A stretch of 64,000 nucleotides of DNA from positions 3,720,001 through 3,784,000 of the forward strand of contig NZ_CP079946.1 of the NCBI RefSeq assembly GCF_019968905.1, read 5' to 3'. Below the pieces are notes generated by a model that was not told where the DNA came from, ran no database searches, and saw nothing but the letters and a program-made list of their open reading frames with translations. Source of the stretch: Corallococcus sp. EGB (GTDB taxonomy: Bacteria > Myxococcota > Myxococcia > Myxococcales > Myxococcaceae). A program made the translations under genes and the position numbers. Positions 1 through 8,757 of the stretch are shown piece by piece (the first letter of the stretch is position 1; each line of letters opens with the position of its first letter).

Positions 1-2
1 TG

Positions 3-251
3 AACCCGCTGTTCTACAGCGCGCTCATCCCGCTGGTGCTGTCGCTGCCGGCCATCGCGTGGCGGGGCTTCCGTCCGGCGGTGGGCGGCCTGGCGCTGGG
101 CTTCGCGGGCTTCCTTTCCTACGCGGCGTGGGTGGGCGCTCCGGCGCTCGCATGGATGCCCTTCACCTTCCTGGCGAAGCCGTGGCTGGGCTTCAACACG
201 GTGGTGTGCCTCGTCATCGCTCGCGCGATGCTCAAGCGGGAGGACGCATGA
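3..251 (+). CDS. C-terminal part of an unidentified integral membrane protein (5' end outside window)
   Basis: An open frame runs in from the left edge with no start inside the natural gene and ends at TGA 249-251. The visible 82 residues are strongly hydrophobic, with about three membrane segments (roughly residues 3-17, 21-46 and 52-75) and a short charged tail ending KREDA. The family is not recognisable from this fragment. It overlaps the next gene by 4 bp (ATGA), so the two are probably translationally coupled. The GTG at 36 is an internal codon, not the true start. Confidence 0.6.
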   Translation, partial: NPLFYSALIPLVLSLPAIAWRGFRPAVGGLALGFAGFLSYAAWVGAPALAWMPFTFLAKPWLGFNTVVCLVIARAMLKREDA

Positions 252-463
252 AGCTCTCCGGCACGGTGCAGTACCAGGACCTGGAGGGCGGTGTGTGGGT
301 GCTGAAGGCCGACGACGGCCGGACGTACCAACTCGCGGGCGGTGACCGGAAGATCAAGAAGGACGGTCAGCGCATCACGGCCGAAGGCAGCATCCAGCGT
401 GACGCCGTCACCGCCGCCATGGTGGGGCCGGTGTTCCACGTCTCGTCGTACAAGCCGGACTGA
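248..463 (+). CDS. Small conserved hypothetical protein, DUF5818-like
   Basis: This 71-residue protein starts at ATG 248 overlapping the stop of the upstream membrane gene. It is a compact beta-rich sequence with no signal peptide: it opens MKLSGTVQYQDLEGG, has a WVLKADDGRTYQL strand pair and ends in a VFHVSSYKPD strand. The pattern (binding-like small barrel with 'GGVWVL..DDG..YQL') resembles the DUF5818 family of myxobacterial and related bacteria; no function is known. The family assignment is from memory of the pattern and is tentative. Confidence 0.6.
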   Translation: MKLSGTVQYQDLEGGVWVLKADDGRTYQLAGGDRKIKKDGQRITAEGSIQRDAVTAAMVGPVFHVSSYKPD

Positions 464-502
464 AACGGCGTCCGGCTCTGGAGTGAAGGGACGGCCCTGC
501 CC

Positions 503-1675
503 TCAGCGGCGGGGCTTGTCCTTGGCGGGGGCCTGGCCCTCCGACTGCCGGAGCCGCTCTTCTTCGTAGGCCTCCATGGGCACCTCGCCCCGGCGCGCGG
601 CCGCGCGAAGCTGCCGCAGGGCCTTGCGCTCCGCCTGGAGCGCCGGGTCCGCGTCCTTGCCCAGCGGCTCCACCGGGTGCTGGACGTCGTAGACGCTCAG
701 GGACACGCCGCGCCCGTCCACGAGGCCCAGCCCCACCAGCGACAGCGTGGCCGCCACCACCCAGGGCACCAATTGGACGGCGAAGAGGGGCGCGGGCTTC
801 GTGGCGCGCACCTCCTCGGCGCTGGCAGCCCTGCCTCGCCCCCACACGGAGGGGAAGTGCCGGGACGCGGCGCGCAGCCCCAACAGCGCCGACCAGCCGA
901 ACAGCGCCAGCCCCACCACCGCGCGCCAGTCCGTCACGTCGTCCGAGCCCCCTTCGTTCCCGAGGCCCGAGTGCGTGGCGATGAGGAACAGCGCCGACGA
1001 CACGATGTTGTTCGCCGCGTGCGCGGCGATGCCCGGCCACAGCGAGCCGGTGCGCAGGAAGAGCCAGCCGAACAGCAGCCCCAGCTCCGCCCGCGCGAGG
1101 AAGCCCACCGGATCCAGGTGGAAGGCGCTGAACACCACGGACGTGATGATCAGCGCGCGCCAGGGGGAAGCCGGGGCCGGCGGCGTCAGGGCGCGCTGGA
1201 AGAGGCCGCGGAAGAAGAACTCCTCGCACAGCGGCGCGGCCACGGACACGCCGCCCAGGAGCAGCGCCAGCTCCACGGGTGACTGGCCCTCGAAGAGGCG
1301 CGAGGCGTCGAACATCTCCCGCAGCCACTCGGGGGCCACCCGCTGCGCGAGGAACTGCACGGGCACCACCACGGCGATGAAGTTCGCCATGCCCAGCAGG
1401 AAGCCGAACAGGGCGGCAGGCCCCTGGAACGGCGTGAGGCCCGTGTACGCAGCGGGCCGGAACCCGGAGTCGCGCAGGATGATCCACGCGAGGCCGAGGA
1501 AGAGGAACACCTCCGTGAACCACACGCCGAAGGCGGGGTTGAGCAACTGGACGACCGCGCCCAGCGTCACAAAGAGGCCAAAGGCCACGGCCGCGGCGAG
1601 CACGGGGTGGGGCGGCGACAGCGGCCCGGGGGCCTCCGCCGGCCGCGGGTCGCTGGGAGGGGAGGCTTCGTCCAC
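503..1675 (-). CDS. CPBP family intramembrane glutamic endopeptidase
   Basis: A 390-residue polytopic membrane protein of the CPBP (CAAX protease/bacteriocin-processing, Abi) family. The family signature is complete: motif 1 EEFFFRG with E151, E152 and R156, motif 2 with H186 in VFSAFHLDP, and motif 3 HAAN with H219 and N222. The N-terminal 25 residues are Pro/Asp-rich and cytosolic; six to eight hydrophobic segments follow. A charged C-terminal tail of about 60 residues (rich in Arg, Glu and Ala) is an addition to the usual domain. It lies 79 bp downstream of plsB on the same strand and may be cotranscribed. The substrate cannot be deduced. Confidence 0.88.
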   Translation of the reverse strand: MDEASPPSDPRPAEAPGPLSPPHPVLAAAVAFGLFVTLGAVVQLLNPAFGVWFTEVFLFLGLAWIILRDSGFRPAAYTGLTPFQGPAALFGFLLGMANFIAVVVPVQFLAQRVAPEWLREMFDASRLFEGQSPVELALLLGGVSVAAPLCEEFFFRGLFQRALTPPAPASPWRALIITSVVFSAFHLDPVGFLARAELGLLFGWLFLRTGSLWPGIAAHAANNIVSSALFLIATHSGLGNEGGSDDVTDWRAVVGLALFGWSALLGLRAASRHFPSVWGRGRAASAEEVRATKPAPLFAVQLVPWVVAATLSLVGLGLVDGRGVSLSVYDVQHPVEPLGKDADPALQAERKALRQLRAAARRGEVPMEAYEEERLRQSEGQAPAKDKPRR

Positions 1676-1754
1676 CGTGTCGTCTCCTGCCCCCCTTTCC
1701 GTCAGGCGGAAGAGGGGTGGGGTGCCGCGTTCGCTTCGAGGGACGGGCGCTGCT

Positions 1755-4310
1755 TCAGGCCCGGTGGAGGTAGCCGCGGATCTCCTCCGCGAGCGGGTTC
1801 TTCCGGGGCAGCTCCGCCGCCGCGGCCGGGTCTCCCAGCCGCAGCTTCTTGTCCTCCTCCACGAGGATGCGCTGATCCAACAGGTACTCCACCGCGTTCT
1901 CCAGCGTCGTCTTCGCCAGCGACTCGGCGGCGGTGATGCGGCCGGCGTTGTACTCGCCGCGCCCCGTCTCCAGCGCCAGCTTGACGAACGACTTGCGGTC
2001 GGTGGCCACGCCCGCAGCCACGTCCGGCAACGTCATGGCGGCCAGCAGGTAGGCCTCCAGGAAGTCGCGCAAGAGGTCCGCGAGGAACTCCAGGTCCGGC
2101 TGGGCATGGGCCTCCGGCGCGCGCGTGAGCGTGTCGCCCTCGTGGATGACCAGGCCCATGCGCACGAGCCGCTCCACGCACTCGGCGAAGATGGTGTCGA
2201 ACGACGCGCCCACCCGGTAGATGAACTCCACCTTGAAGAGGCGCGACAGGAACAGCGCGCGGGCCTTCACGGTGTCGTACGGCGCGGGCGTGCCCGCCAG
2301 CAGCGCGTTGGCCACCAGGCTGCGCGCGGCCACCAGGTTCATCAGCGTGTTCTTGTAGAAGGACATCTCCGGGCGGCGTGAATCCTCCACCTGGTAGCTG
2401 ACCTCGCCACGCGCCTCCTGCGTGCGCACCATCTCGTCGGAGATGAACTCGCGCATCGCGTCCTGGATGGGGCCCAGTGTCTCCGGGTTGCTCGGCGCGT
2501 TGGCCAGCTCCTTGGACAGCCGCGCGCCGTCCTCGGAGGCGATGCGGCGCAGCAGGCTGATCCGGTCCGTGAGCTCGCGCTGGGTGAGGCCGCGCCGGCG
2601 GTGGGCCAGCAGCGACGCGCTCACCAGCGCGTGCGGCGTGACGGTGGACACCTTGCTGATGCCATACATCACGCGGTTGCCCAGCGCGCGCACCAGGCCC
2701 TTCTTCTGCTCGTCCGTCACCGGCTCCTGCGGCGACAGGCCACGCGCCTTCATGAACTCCACCAGCGACAGCGGCTCGTCGAACGTCAGGTGGATGCGCC
2801 CATAGCGCGCGGCCAGCACCTTGGGCGCGCTCAGGAGCGCCTTCAGGTCCTCCGGCTTCTTCTCCCCGCCGGCCAGCTCCTTCGAGTAGCTGTCGGACTC
2901 CACGACCTTCTCGTAGTCGATGGAGACGGGCACGAAGTAGAGGTCGTTGCGAGCGCCGTCCAGCACCGCCTCCACCTGCCACGTGAGCATGCCCAGCTTG
3001 GGCGTGAGCAGCTTGCCCGTGCGCGAGCGGCCGCCCTCCGGGAAGAACTCCTGGTGGATGCCGTCGTGCACCAGCTTCTTGATGTACGCCTTGAAGGACG
3101 CGGCGTAGACCTTGTCGCCCTTGAACGAGCGGCGCAGGAAGAACGCGCCGCAACGGCGGAACAGCACGCCCAGGGGCCAGAAGGACAGGTTCGCGCCCGC
3201 GGCCACCAGCGGCGCGGTGTAGCCCCGGTTCCAGAGCACCCAGCTCATCACCAGGTAGTCCACGTGGCTCTTGTGGCTGGGGCAGAGCACGACCGGCGCC
3301 TTGCCCGCGGCCTTGAGCGCGCGGTGCAGGCCCGCCTCGTCCACGCCGATGCCGTCGTAGATGCGGTTGAACACCCACTCCAGCACCGGCGCGATGACCG
3401 CCAGGACGGACGGGTTGGGCTTGGCCGCGATGGCCTCCAGGTTGCGCTTCGCCTCGCGGTACACGCTCGAGGACTTGCGGCCCGTGGCGGCGGCGTGCTC
3501 GTCCAGCGCCTTGCGCAGCTGGCGGTCGCGCAGCGTCTCCTCGATGAGCCGGTCCGTGGGCTTCTGCGGCGGACCGAACACCGCGCGCGTCTCCCGCGCG
3601 AGGAACACGTGCAGCGTGCTGCGCACCTTGCGCGCCAGCACCTCGTCGCTGACGCCCGGGTTCTCCTCGATGAAGCGGCGCAGGTCGATGGGCTCACCCA
3701 CGCGGAACTGCGCGCGCTTGTAGTTGCGGAAGAACGCCACCATGGAGTGCACGAAGCCCGGCGCCTCCGGGCTTCCGAACACCACGTCTCGCCAGCCCGG
3801 CTTGAGCTTCGCGGGGCGCTTCTCCCAGACGAACAGCTCCGGCACCAGGAACACCGGCCGCTCGGAGGCTCGCGCCAGCCGCACCAGGGCAGGGAAGGGG
3901 TCCTCGCGCGTCTCCTTGCCGGAGGCGTGCAGGAGCGCCGTGCGGCGCAGGAACACCAGGCCGCTGCCGCCCTGCTCGCGGGCGTAGCGGAAGCGCTCCT
4001 CCACCGCGCCGCCCTGGGCCGTCTGGCGCCAGGGGCGGGTGAACCAGGGGCGCAGGTTCACCACCGCGCGGATGGGGGGCATGGCCCGGCGGACCATGGC
4101 CCACGCGATGTAGAGGAAGTTGATCCACGCGGTGGTGCGCATGACGTGCACCACGAAGCCCCGGGCGCTGAGCACGCGCAGCTCGTTCTCGGCTTCGGGC
4201 GGGAAATGCACCCCGTCGAAGTACCGAGCCCCGAGCACCCGGGACATGGGACCAAATTCCTCCTTCAAGGCCTCTCCTTGCGTCTCGGTCGGCGCCAGCG
4301 CGGTGTCCAT
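1755..4310 (-). CDS. plsB: Glycerol-3-phosphate 1-O-acyltransferase, PlsB type
   Basis: The 851-residue protein matches PlsB (usually about 800 residues), the membrane-associated enzyme that puts the first acyl chain on sn-glycerol 3-phosphate in phospholipid synthesis. The acyltransferase motifs are present: motif I HKSHVD (H346 and D351 of the HX4D pair), motif III EGGRSRTG at about 425-432, and motif IV VPVSIDYEKV near 470. The approx. 340-residue N-terminal part is less conserved, and the C-terminal 300 residues are helical as in PlsB. ATG 4310 lies 14 bp after the argS stop codon, so argS-plsB probably form one transcript. A second, smaller PlsC-type acyltransferase lies at 35161-35955. 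Confidence 0.85.
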   Translation of the reverse strand: MDTALAPTETQGEALKEEFGPMSRVLGARYFDGVHFPPEAENELRVLSARGFVVHVMRTTAWINFLYIAWAMVRRAMPPIRAVVNLRPWFTRPWRQTAQGGAVEERFRYAREQGGSGLVFLRRTALLHASGKETREDPFPALVRLARASERPVFLVPELFVWEKRPAKLKPGWRDVVFGSPEAPGFVHSMVAFFRNYKRAQFRVGEPIDLRRFIEENPGVSDEVLARKVRSTLHVFLARETRAVFGPPQKPTDRLIEETLRDRQLRKALDEHAAATGRKSSSVYREAKRNLEAIAAKPNPSVLAVIAPVLEWVFNRIYDGIGVDEAGLHRALKAAGKAPVVLCPSHKSHVDYLVMSWVLWNRGYTAPLVAAGANLSFWPLGVLFRRCGAFFLRRSFKGDKVYAASFKAYIKKLVHDGIHQEFFPEGGRSRTGKLLTPKLGMLTWQVEAVLDGARNDLYFVPVSIDYEKVVESDSYSKELAGGEKKPEDLKALLSAPKVLAARYGRIHLTFDEPLSLVEFMKARGLSPQEPVTDEQKKGLVRALGNRVMYGISKVSTVTPHALVSASLLAHRRRGLTQRELTDRISLLRRIASEDGARLSKELANAPSNPETLGPIQDAMREFISDEMVRTQEARGEVSYQVEDSRRPEMSFYKNTLMNLVAARSLVANALLAGTPAPYDTVKARALFLSRLFKVEFIYRVGASFDTIFAECVERLVRMGLVIHEGDTLTRAPEAHAQPDLEFLADLLRDFLEAYLLAAMTLPDVAAGVATDRKSFVKLALETGRGEYNAGRITAAESLAKTTLENAVEYLLDQRILVEEDKKLRLGDPAAAAELPRKNPLAEEIRGYLHRA

Positions 4311-4324
4311 CGCAGCCCCCCAGG

Positions 4325-6046
4325 CTACATGTTTTCCGGCGTCGGGATGCCGAGCAAGGTGAGCCCCGCCGCCAGGGTGATGCGCGTCGCGTCCGTGAGT
4401 GCCAGCCGGGCCGCGCGCACCGCGTCATTCCCCTCCACGAGGATGCGCTTGTCCCGGTCCTTGTTGCCGGCCGTGTAGTAGCGGCTGTACGCCGCCGCCA
4501 CGTCCAGGAGCAGCCGCGCCACCAGGCTGGGCTCGTACTGCTCCGCCGCCGCCTTCACGGTGTCCGGCAGCCGCATCAGCTCGCGCACCAGGGCCTGCTC
4601 CTCCGGAAGCGTGAGCAGGGCTGGGTCGTAGGCCGTGGGCACGCCGCCGCCCTTGCGCAGCACGTTCGCGCTCCGGGCGTGCGCGTACTGCAGATAGGGC
4701 CCCGTGTGCCCCTCCAGGCTCGTCACCTCATCCCAGTCAAAGGTGTAGTCGCTGGCGCGGTTGTGCTTCAGGTCGCCGAAGACGATGGCCCCCAGGCCGA
4801 TCTGCTCCGACAGCGCCTCCGCGTCGTTCGTCTCCAGGTTGCCCTCCTGGATGTTCGCCTTCACGCGCTCGAGCACGCGCTCCTTCGCCTCGTCGAGCAC
4901 CTGGTCCAGCTCCACCACCTGGCCCTTGCGCGTGCTCATGCCGTGGATGCGGCCGAACGGCACGTGCACGCACCGGTCCGCCCACGGCTGCCCCATCTCC
5001 CTCAGGGTGCGGAACACCTGCCGGAAGTGCAGCGCCTGGTCCTGCGCGACGACGTAGAGCGACTTGTCGAAGTTGAAGCGCGCGTGGCGGTCCTCGGCGG
5101 CGGCCAGGTCGCGCGTGGCGTAGAGCGTGCTGCCGTCGTTCTTCTTGAGCAGCACGGGCGGCTCGCCGTCCGCGTAGGGCATGTCCACGATGATGGCGCC
5201 CTGGGACTCCTTCACGCCGGGCTTCTTCGCGATCTGATCAATGACCGCGTCCATCTTGCCCTGGTAGCGGCTCTCGCCCTCGATGTGCTCGAAGTCGATG
5301 CCCATCCGGGCGTAGACCTTCTTGAAGCCCTTGAGGCTCGTCTCCCGGAACTGGTTCCAGAGCTTGATCGCCGCCGGCTCGTTGGCCTCCATGCGGCGGA
5401 AGAACTCACGGGCCTTCTCGTCGAAGGCGGGGTCCTCGCCGGCGCGCTTGTTCGCCTGGACGTACACCTGGACCAGGTGCGCCATGTCGTCGATGCGCGC
5501 CGGGTCGCCGTACTCCTGGAAGCCCACGGCCACCAGGCCGAACTGCTTGCCCCAGTCTCCCAGGTAGTTGATGCCCTCCACGCGCCAGCCCAGCGCGCGG
5601 TACAGGTTCGCGATGCAGTGGCCCAGGAACGTGGTGCGGATGTGGTGGAAGCCAATGGGCTTGGCGATGTTGGGTGACGAGTAGTCGATGACCACCGTCT
5701 TGCCCTTGCCGTCCTCCGCGTCGCTGCCGTAGGCGAGCCCCGCCAGGCGCACGCCGTCGATGACCTCGTGGGTGAAGGGGAGGGGCAGGAAGCGCGCGTT
5801 GACGTAGGGGCCCACGGCCTTCACCTCCAGGCCGGGCACCTGGAGCGCCTGCGCGAGCTGCGCGGCGATGGCGGGGGGCGCCTTCTTCTGCGCCTTGGCG
5901 AGGGGGAAGGTGGCGAAGCTCAGGTCGCCGTGCGCGGGGTCCGCGGGCTTGACCTGGGGCTCAATGTCCGCGGCGGGGACACCCAGGGCCCCGGCGAGGG
6001 CCTGGGCGAACGCGGCGCGGTAACGGGAATAGACAGAAGTGCTCAT
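4325..6046 (-). CDS. argS: Arginyl-tRNA synthetase
   Basis: Charges tRNA-Arg with arginine. The 573-residue class I synthetase carries an N-terminal Add1-type tRNA-binding domain, the signature motif as HHIR (residues 133-136, after SSPNIAKPIGF), a KMSKS-equivalent GMSTRKG near residue 360 and a C-terminal helical anticodon domain ending LLGIPTPENM. I chose the ATG at 6046 (MSTSVYSRYR); an in-frame start 13 codons upstream would add residues not typical for the family. It is followed closely by plsB and preceded by a hairpin-bearing spacer after the histidine kinase gene. Confidence 0.95.
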   Translation of the reverse strand: MSTSVYSRYRAAFAQALAGALGVPAADIEPQVKPADPAHGDLSFATFPLAKAQKKAPPAIAAQLAQALQVPGLEVKAVGPYVNARFLPLPFTHEVIDGVRLAGLAYGSDAEDGKGKTVVIDYSSPNIAKPIGFHHIRTTFLGHCIANLYRALGWRVEGINYLGDWGKQFGLVAVGFQEYGDPARIDDMAHLVQVYVQANKRAGEDPAFDEKAREFFRRMEANEPAAIKLWNQFRETSLKGFKKVYARMGIDFEHIEGESRYQGKMDAVIDQIAKKPGVKESQGAIIVDMPYADGEPPVLLKKNDGSTLYATRDLAAAEDRHARFNFDKSLYVVAQDQALHFRQVFRTLREMGQPWADRCVHVPFGRIHGMSTRKGQVVELDQVLDEAKERVLERVKANIQEGNLETNDAEALSEQIGLGAIVFGDLKHNRASDYTFDWDEVTSLEGHTGPYLQYAHARSANVLRKGGGVPTAYDPALLTLPEEQALVRELMRLPDTVKAAAEQYEPSLVARLLLDVAAAYSRYYTAGNKDRDKRILVEGNDAVRAARLALTDATRITLAAGLTLLGIPTPENM

Positions 6047-6074
6047 GGACCGCGCGGATACTACCCAAGGCGGG

Positions 6075-6109
6075 GCGCCTTCCATCCACCTCTTCTGTAG
6101 GGAAGGCGC
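6075..6109 (-). terminator. Candidate hairpin terminator after the hybrid kinase gene
   Basis: Perfect 9-bp inverted repeat GCGCCTTCC / GGAAGGCGC (6075-6083 and 6101-6109) with a 17-nt loop, 11 bp past the kinase stop and upstream of argS. No clear T-tract follows on the minus strand, so it may be Rho-dependent or only attenuating. Confidence 0.4.
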
Positions 6110-6120
6110 TGGAGCGTCTT

Positions 6121-7839
6121 TCAGGGCACGGCGGGGCCGCGGCTCTTGGGACGGACCACCGAGGCCACGGTGTCCAGCAGCTTGGGCAGCTTGAGCGGCT
6201 TTTCGAAGTACCCGTCGATGCGGTCCGGCCCTTCACCCGAGGTGAGGGACGCGACGTCGCTCGCTCCGGAGATGATGTAGACGACCACGTCCGCCAGCGA
6301 CTCCGTGGTGCGGATGTAGTGGAGCACGGACCGGCCATCCTCGCCGGACAGCCGCAGGTCCAGCAGCACCATGGCCGGCCGGATGTGGGACAGCAGGGAG
6401 CGGGCCTCGGCGGCCCCGGAGGTGGCCATCACCCGGTAGCCCTCCTGCTCCAGCACCTGCTCCAGCACCTCGCGGCAGTCCACGTCGTCCTCCACCAGGA
6501 GGATGCCGCCCGCCTTGGGCGCGGCCTGGCTCACGTCCGGGGCGCTCACGGCGCTCGCGAACAGGGGCAGGACCATCTGGAACGTGCTGCCCTCGCCCAG
6601 CACGCTGGTCGCGTCCACGCGGCCGCCGTGCAGCGCGACGATCTTCGCCACCAGCGGCAGGCCCAGGCCCGTGCCCGGCGGCCGGGGCATGCCCGGCTGC
6701 GCGCGGTAGAACGAATCGAACACGTGCTCCAGGGCTTCCGCCGTCATGCCCTGGCCGGAGTCCTTCACGGTGAGGATGCCCAGCCCCTCGCTGGAGGACA
6801 CGCTCACCTCGACGACGTCGTCCGTCTCGCTGTGGTGGATGCCGTTCTCCACGAGGTTGTGGATGGCCTCGGAGATGCGCTCGCGGTCGCCGCGGACGAA
6901 CACCTCCGGGCAGGGCGGAATCACCACGCGCACGCGGCTGTGCTCCGCGACGGCGCCCAGCCCCCGCACCACCTCTTCCGCCACGGCCTTGAGGCCGAAG
7001 GGGCGCTGGTTGAGCTGCATCTTCCCGGAGGACAGCCGGGACATCAGCACCAGGTCGTTCACCTGCTGGAGCAGCCGGTCCGCGTTGCGGTCGCAGATCT
7101 GCACCGCGCGGCGCTGCCCGTCCGTCAGCGCGCCCAGCTTCTCCCGGCCCAGCATGGCCAGGTAGGCCTTGATGGTGGTGAGCGGGTTCTTCAAGTCATG
7201 GGACACGTTGCCGAGCAGCTCCTCGCGGTTCTGCTCCAGGCTCTTGAGGCCCGCGATGGCCGTCTGCAGGTCCTTGTTGCGCCGGGCGCTGTCGTCGCGC
7301 AGCCGGGCCACCTCGTAGGCGGCGGTGAGCTGCGCCGCCAGTGACTGCATCAGCACGTCGGACGCCTTGCGGCGAGCGCCCAGCACCACGAGCACGCCCG
7401 TCACGCCCTGTGGCCCCTCCAGGGGCACGGCGACGGTGTCGTCCTCGCGCAGGAGCACCTTGTCGGTGAAGCACCGGCCCACCACGCCCTCGCCCGGGAC
7501 GGCGGCGGTGACGCGCTCGTCGTAGCGTCCGCGCACGTGCTCCACGTGCAGCTGGTTGCGCGTCGGGAAGTGCCGCGCGACGTAGCAGACCTTCGGCTTG
7601 AGCAACGAGTGCAGTGTCTGCAACTGCGCGCGCAGGGCCTCGGTGGGGCCCGCGTTGTCGGTGAGCTGCCGGCCCATCTCCAGCAGGGCCTGGGCGGCGG
7701 CATCGGTGTCCACCGGGGGCGGCGGTTTCGCCGCGCGCTTCGGTGGGGCCTTCTTCGCGGTGGTGGCGGGGCGCAGCGGGACCACCTCTGCGAGCTGCGG
7801 ACCCTTCTTCTTCGATGGCACGCGTGAATCCTGCTTCAT
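6121..7839 (-). CDS. Hybrid sensor histidine kinase with GAF-like domain and C-terminal receiver
   Basis: A soluble 572-residue hybrid kinase. A Lys/Pro-rich N-terminus (1-42) leads into a GAF-like sensory domain (about 50-185) and a short coiled coil. HisKA follows with phospho-acceptor H214 in NVSHDLKNPL, then HATPase_c with an N box near 327-332, G1 DSGQGM and G2 GTGLGLPL. The C-terminal receiver domain (about 445-565) has acidic residues D451/D452, phospho-acceptor D494 in VLLDLRLSG and a FEKP lysine. No membrane segment is visible, so the signal is probably cytosolic. ATG 7839 (MKQDSRVPSK) is preferred to an upstream GTG at 7863. No cognate regulator gene is adjacent; the output partner is unknown. 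Confidence 0.88.
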   Translation of the reverse strand: MKQDSRVPSKKKGPQLAEVVPLRPATTAKKAPPKRAAKPPPPVDTDAAAQALLEMGRQLTDNAGPTEALRAQLQTLHSLLKPKVCYVARHFPTRNQLHVEHVRGRYDERVTAAVPGEGVVGRCFTDKVLLREDDTVAVPLEGPQGVTGVLVVLGARRKASDVLMQSLAAQLTAAYEVARLRDDSARRNKDLQTAIAGLKSLEQNREELLGNVSHDLKNPLTTIKAYLAMLGREKLGALTDGQRRAVQICDRNADRLLQQVNDLVLMSRLSSGKMQLNQRPFGLKAVAEEVVRGLGAVAEHSRVRVVIPPCPEVFVRGDRERISEAIHNLVENGIHHSETDDVVEVSVSSSEGLGILTVKDSGQGMTAEALEHVFDSFYRAQPGMPRPPGTGLGLPLVAKIVALHGGRVDATSVLGEGSTFQMVLPLFASAVSAPDVSQAAPKAGGILLVEDDVDCREVLEQVLEQEGYRVMATSGAAEARSLLSHIRPAMVLLDLRLSGEDGRSVLHYIRTTESLADVVVYIISGASDVASLTSGEGPDRIDGYFEKPLKLPKLLDTVASVVRPKSRGPAVP

Positions 7840-7947
7840 GTCTCGCGTGGGAGGGAACCGCACCGAAGCCCGGTGCCCTCCACCAACGCCGAGCGTGTCA
7901 GGTGCCCGACAGCCCCCAGCCCCTCCGGCCGGGGCTACCGGGATGCC

Positions 7948-8676
7948 TCAGGCCCGGCGCTGGACGCGGCCATCCTTGTCCAGGCTGTAGGGCTCCACGA
8001 GGGCGGCCTGCACCTTGTCCTGGTAGCCCTGCACGCCAAAGCCGCTCTCCGCCAGGGCCGCCAGCGCCACGGTCTGCACGCGGCGTGCGGTGTCCTCGGA
8101 GGTCAGGAGCTTGAGCAGGGGCTCGCGCGCCGGCTCGTACTTCAGGGGCCCCAGGACGTTGATGGCGGCGATCTTCACGTCATCGGACATGTCCTCCAGG
8201 AAGGGGAGCACGGCCGCGGGCACGCGCGGGTCCTGCTTGCCCTGCACGTGGTGGAGCAGGACGACCTTCTTCTCCGGGTCGCGCGTGTAGCGCTCGGACA
8301 GGTGCTGGAGCGTGTCGGTGATGGCACCCATGAGCGCGTCCTCGGGGAGCAGCTCCTGGAGGATGCGCAGCGCCCAGGACGTGGCCTGATCGCTCGTCTT
8401 GAGGAAGGCCTTCACCGGCTCGACGGCGACGTCGCCGAAGTGCTTGATCAGCTCGAAGGTGTGCTCTTTCTCGTCCGCGTCGGTGGTGAGCGGGTCCACG
8501 GTGATGGTGAACCGGCTGAGCAGCACCGTGACGGCCTCGGGGGACTTCATCTCCCCCAGCTGCTGCAGCGCCTTCTGGCGCGTGGACGGCTCCCCATACT
8601 TCTGGGTCACCTTGGACTTGAGCTTGAGGGCTTTTTCCGGGCCCGAGCCGCCCGAGAGGAAATCGAAGAGACCCAT
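7948..8676 (-). CDS. HEAT-repeat domain protein
   Basis: A 242-residue helical protein made of HEAT-like repeats (for example ALQQLGEMKSPEAVTVLLSRF, AVLPFLEDMSDDVKIAAINVLG and PLLKLLTSEDTARRVQTVALAAL), presumably a protein-protein interaction scaffold. The ATG at 8676 (MGLFDFLSGG) is chosen because the upstream in-frame extension from 8757 overlaps the dnaJ stop and is not repeat-like. The N-terminus MGLFDFL is an amphipathic segment often seen in small membrane-edge proteins. It lies 81 bp downstream of dnaJ on the same strand, so a link to chaperone function is possible but unproven. Confidence 0.75.
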   Translation of the reverse strand: MGLFDFLSGGSGPEKALKLKSKVTQKYGEPSTRQKALQQLGEMKSPEAVTVLLSRFTITVDPLTTDADEKEHTFELIKHFGDVAVEPVKAFLKTSDQATSWALRILQELLPEDALMGAITDTLQHLSERYTRDPEKKVVLLHHVQGKQDPRVPAAVLPFLEDMSDDVKIAAINVLGPLKYEPAREPLLKLLTSEDTARRVQTVALAALAESGFGVQGYQDKVQAALVEPYSLDKDGRVQRRA

Positions 8677-8757
8677 AGGTACGTACCCGCTCCGGATTCG
8701 GAAGAGTGGAGGCGCCATGTAGGACGGTGCGCTCTCCAGGACAAGTGGCAACGACAA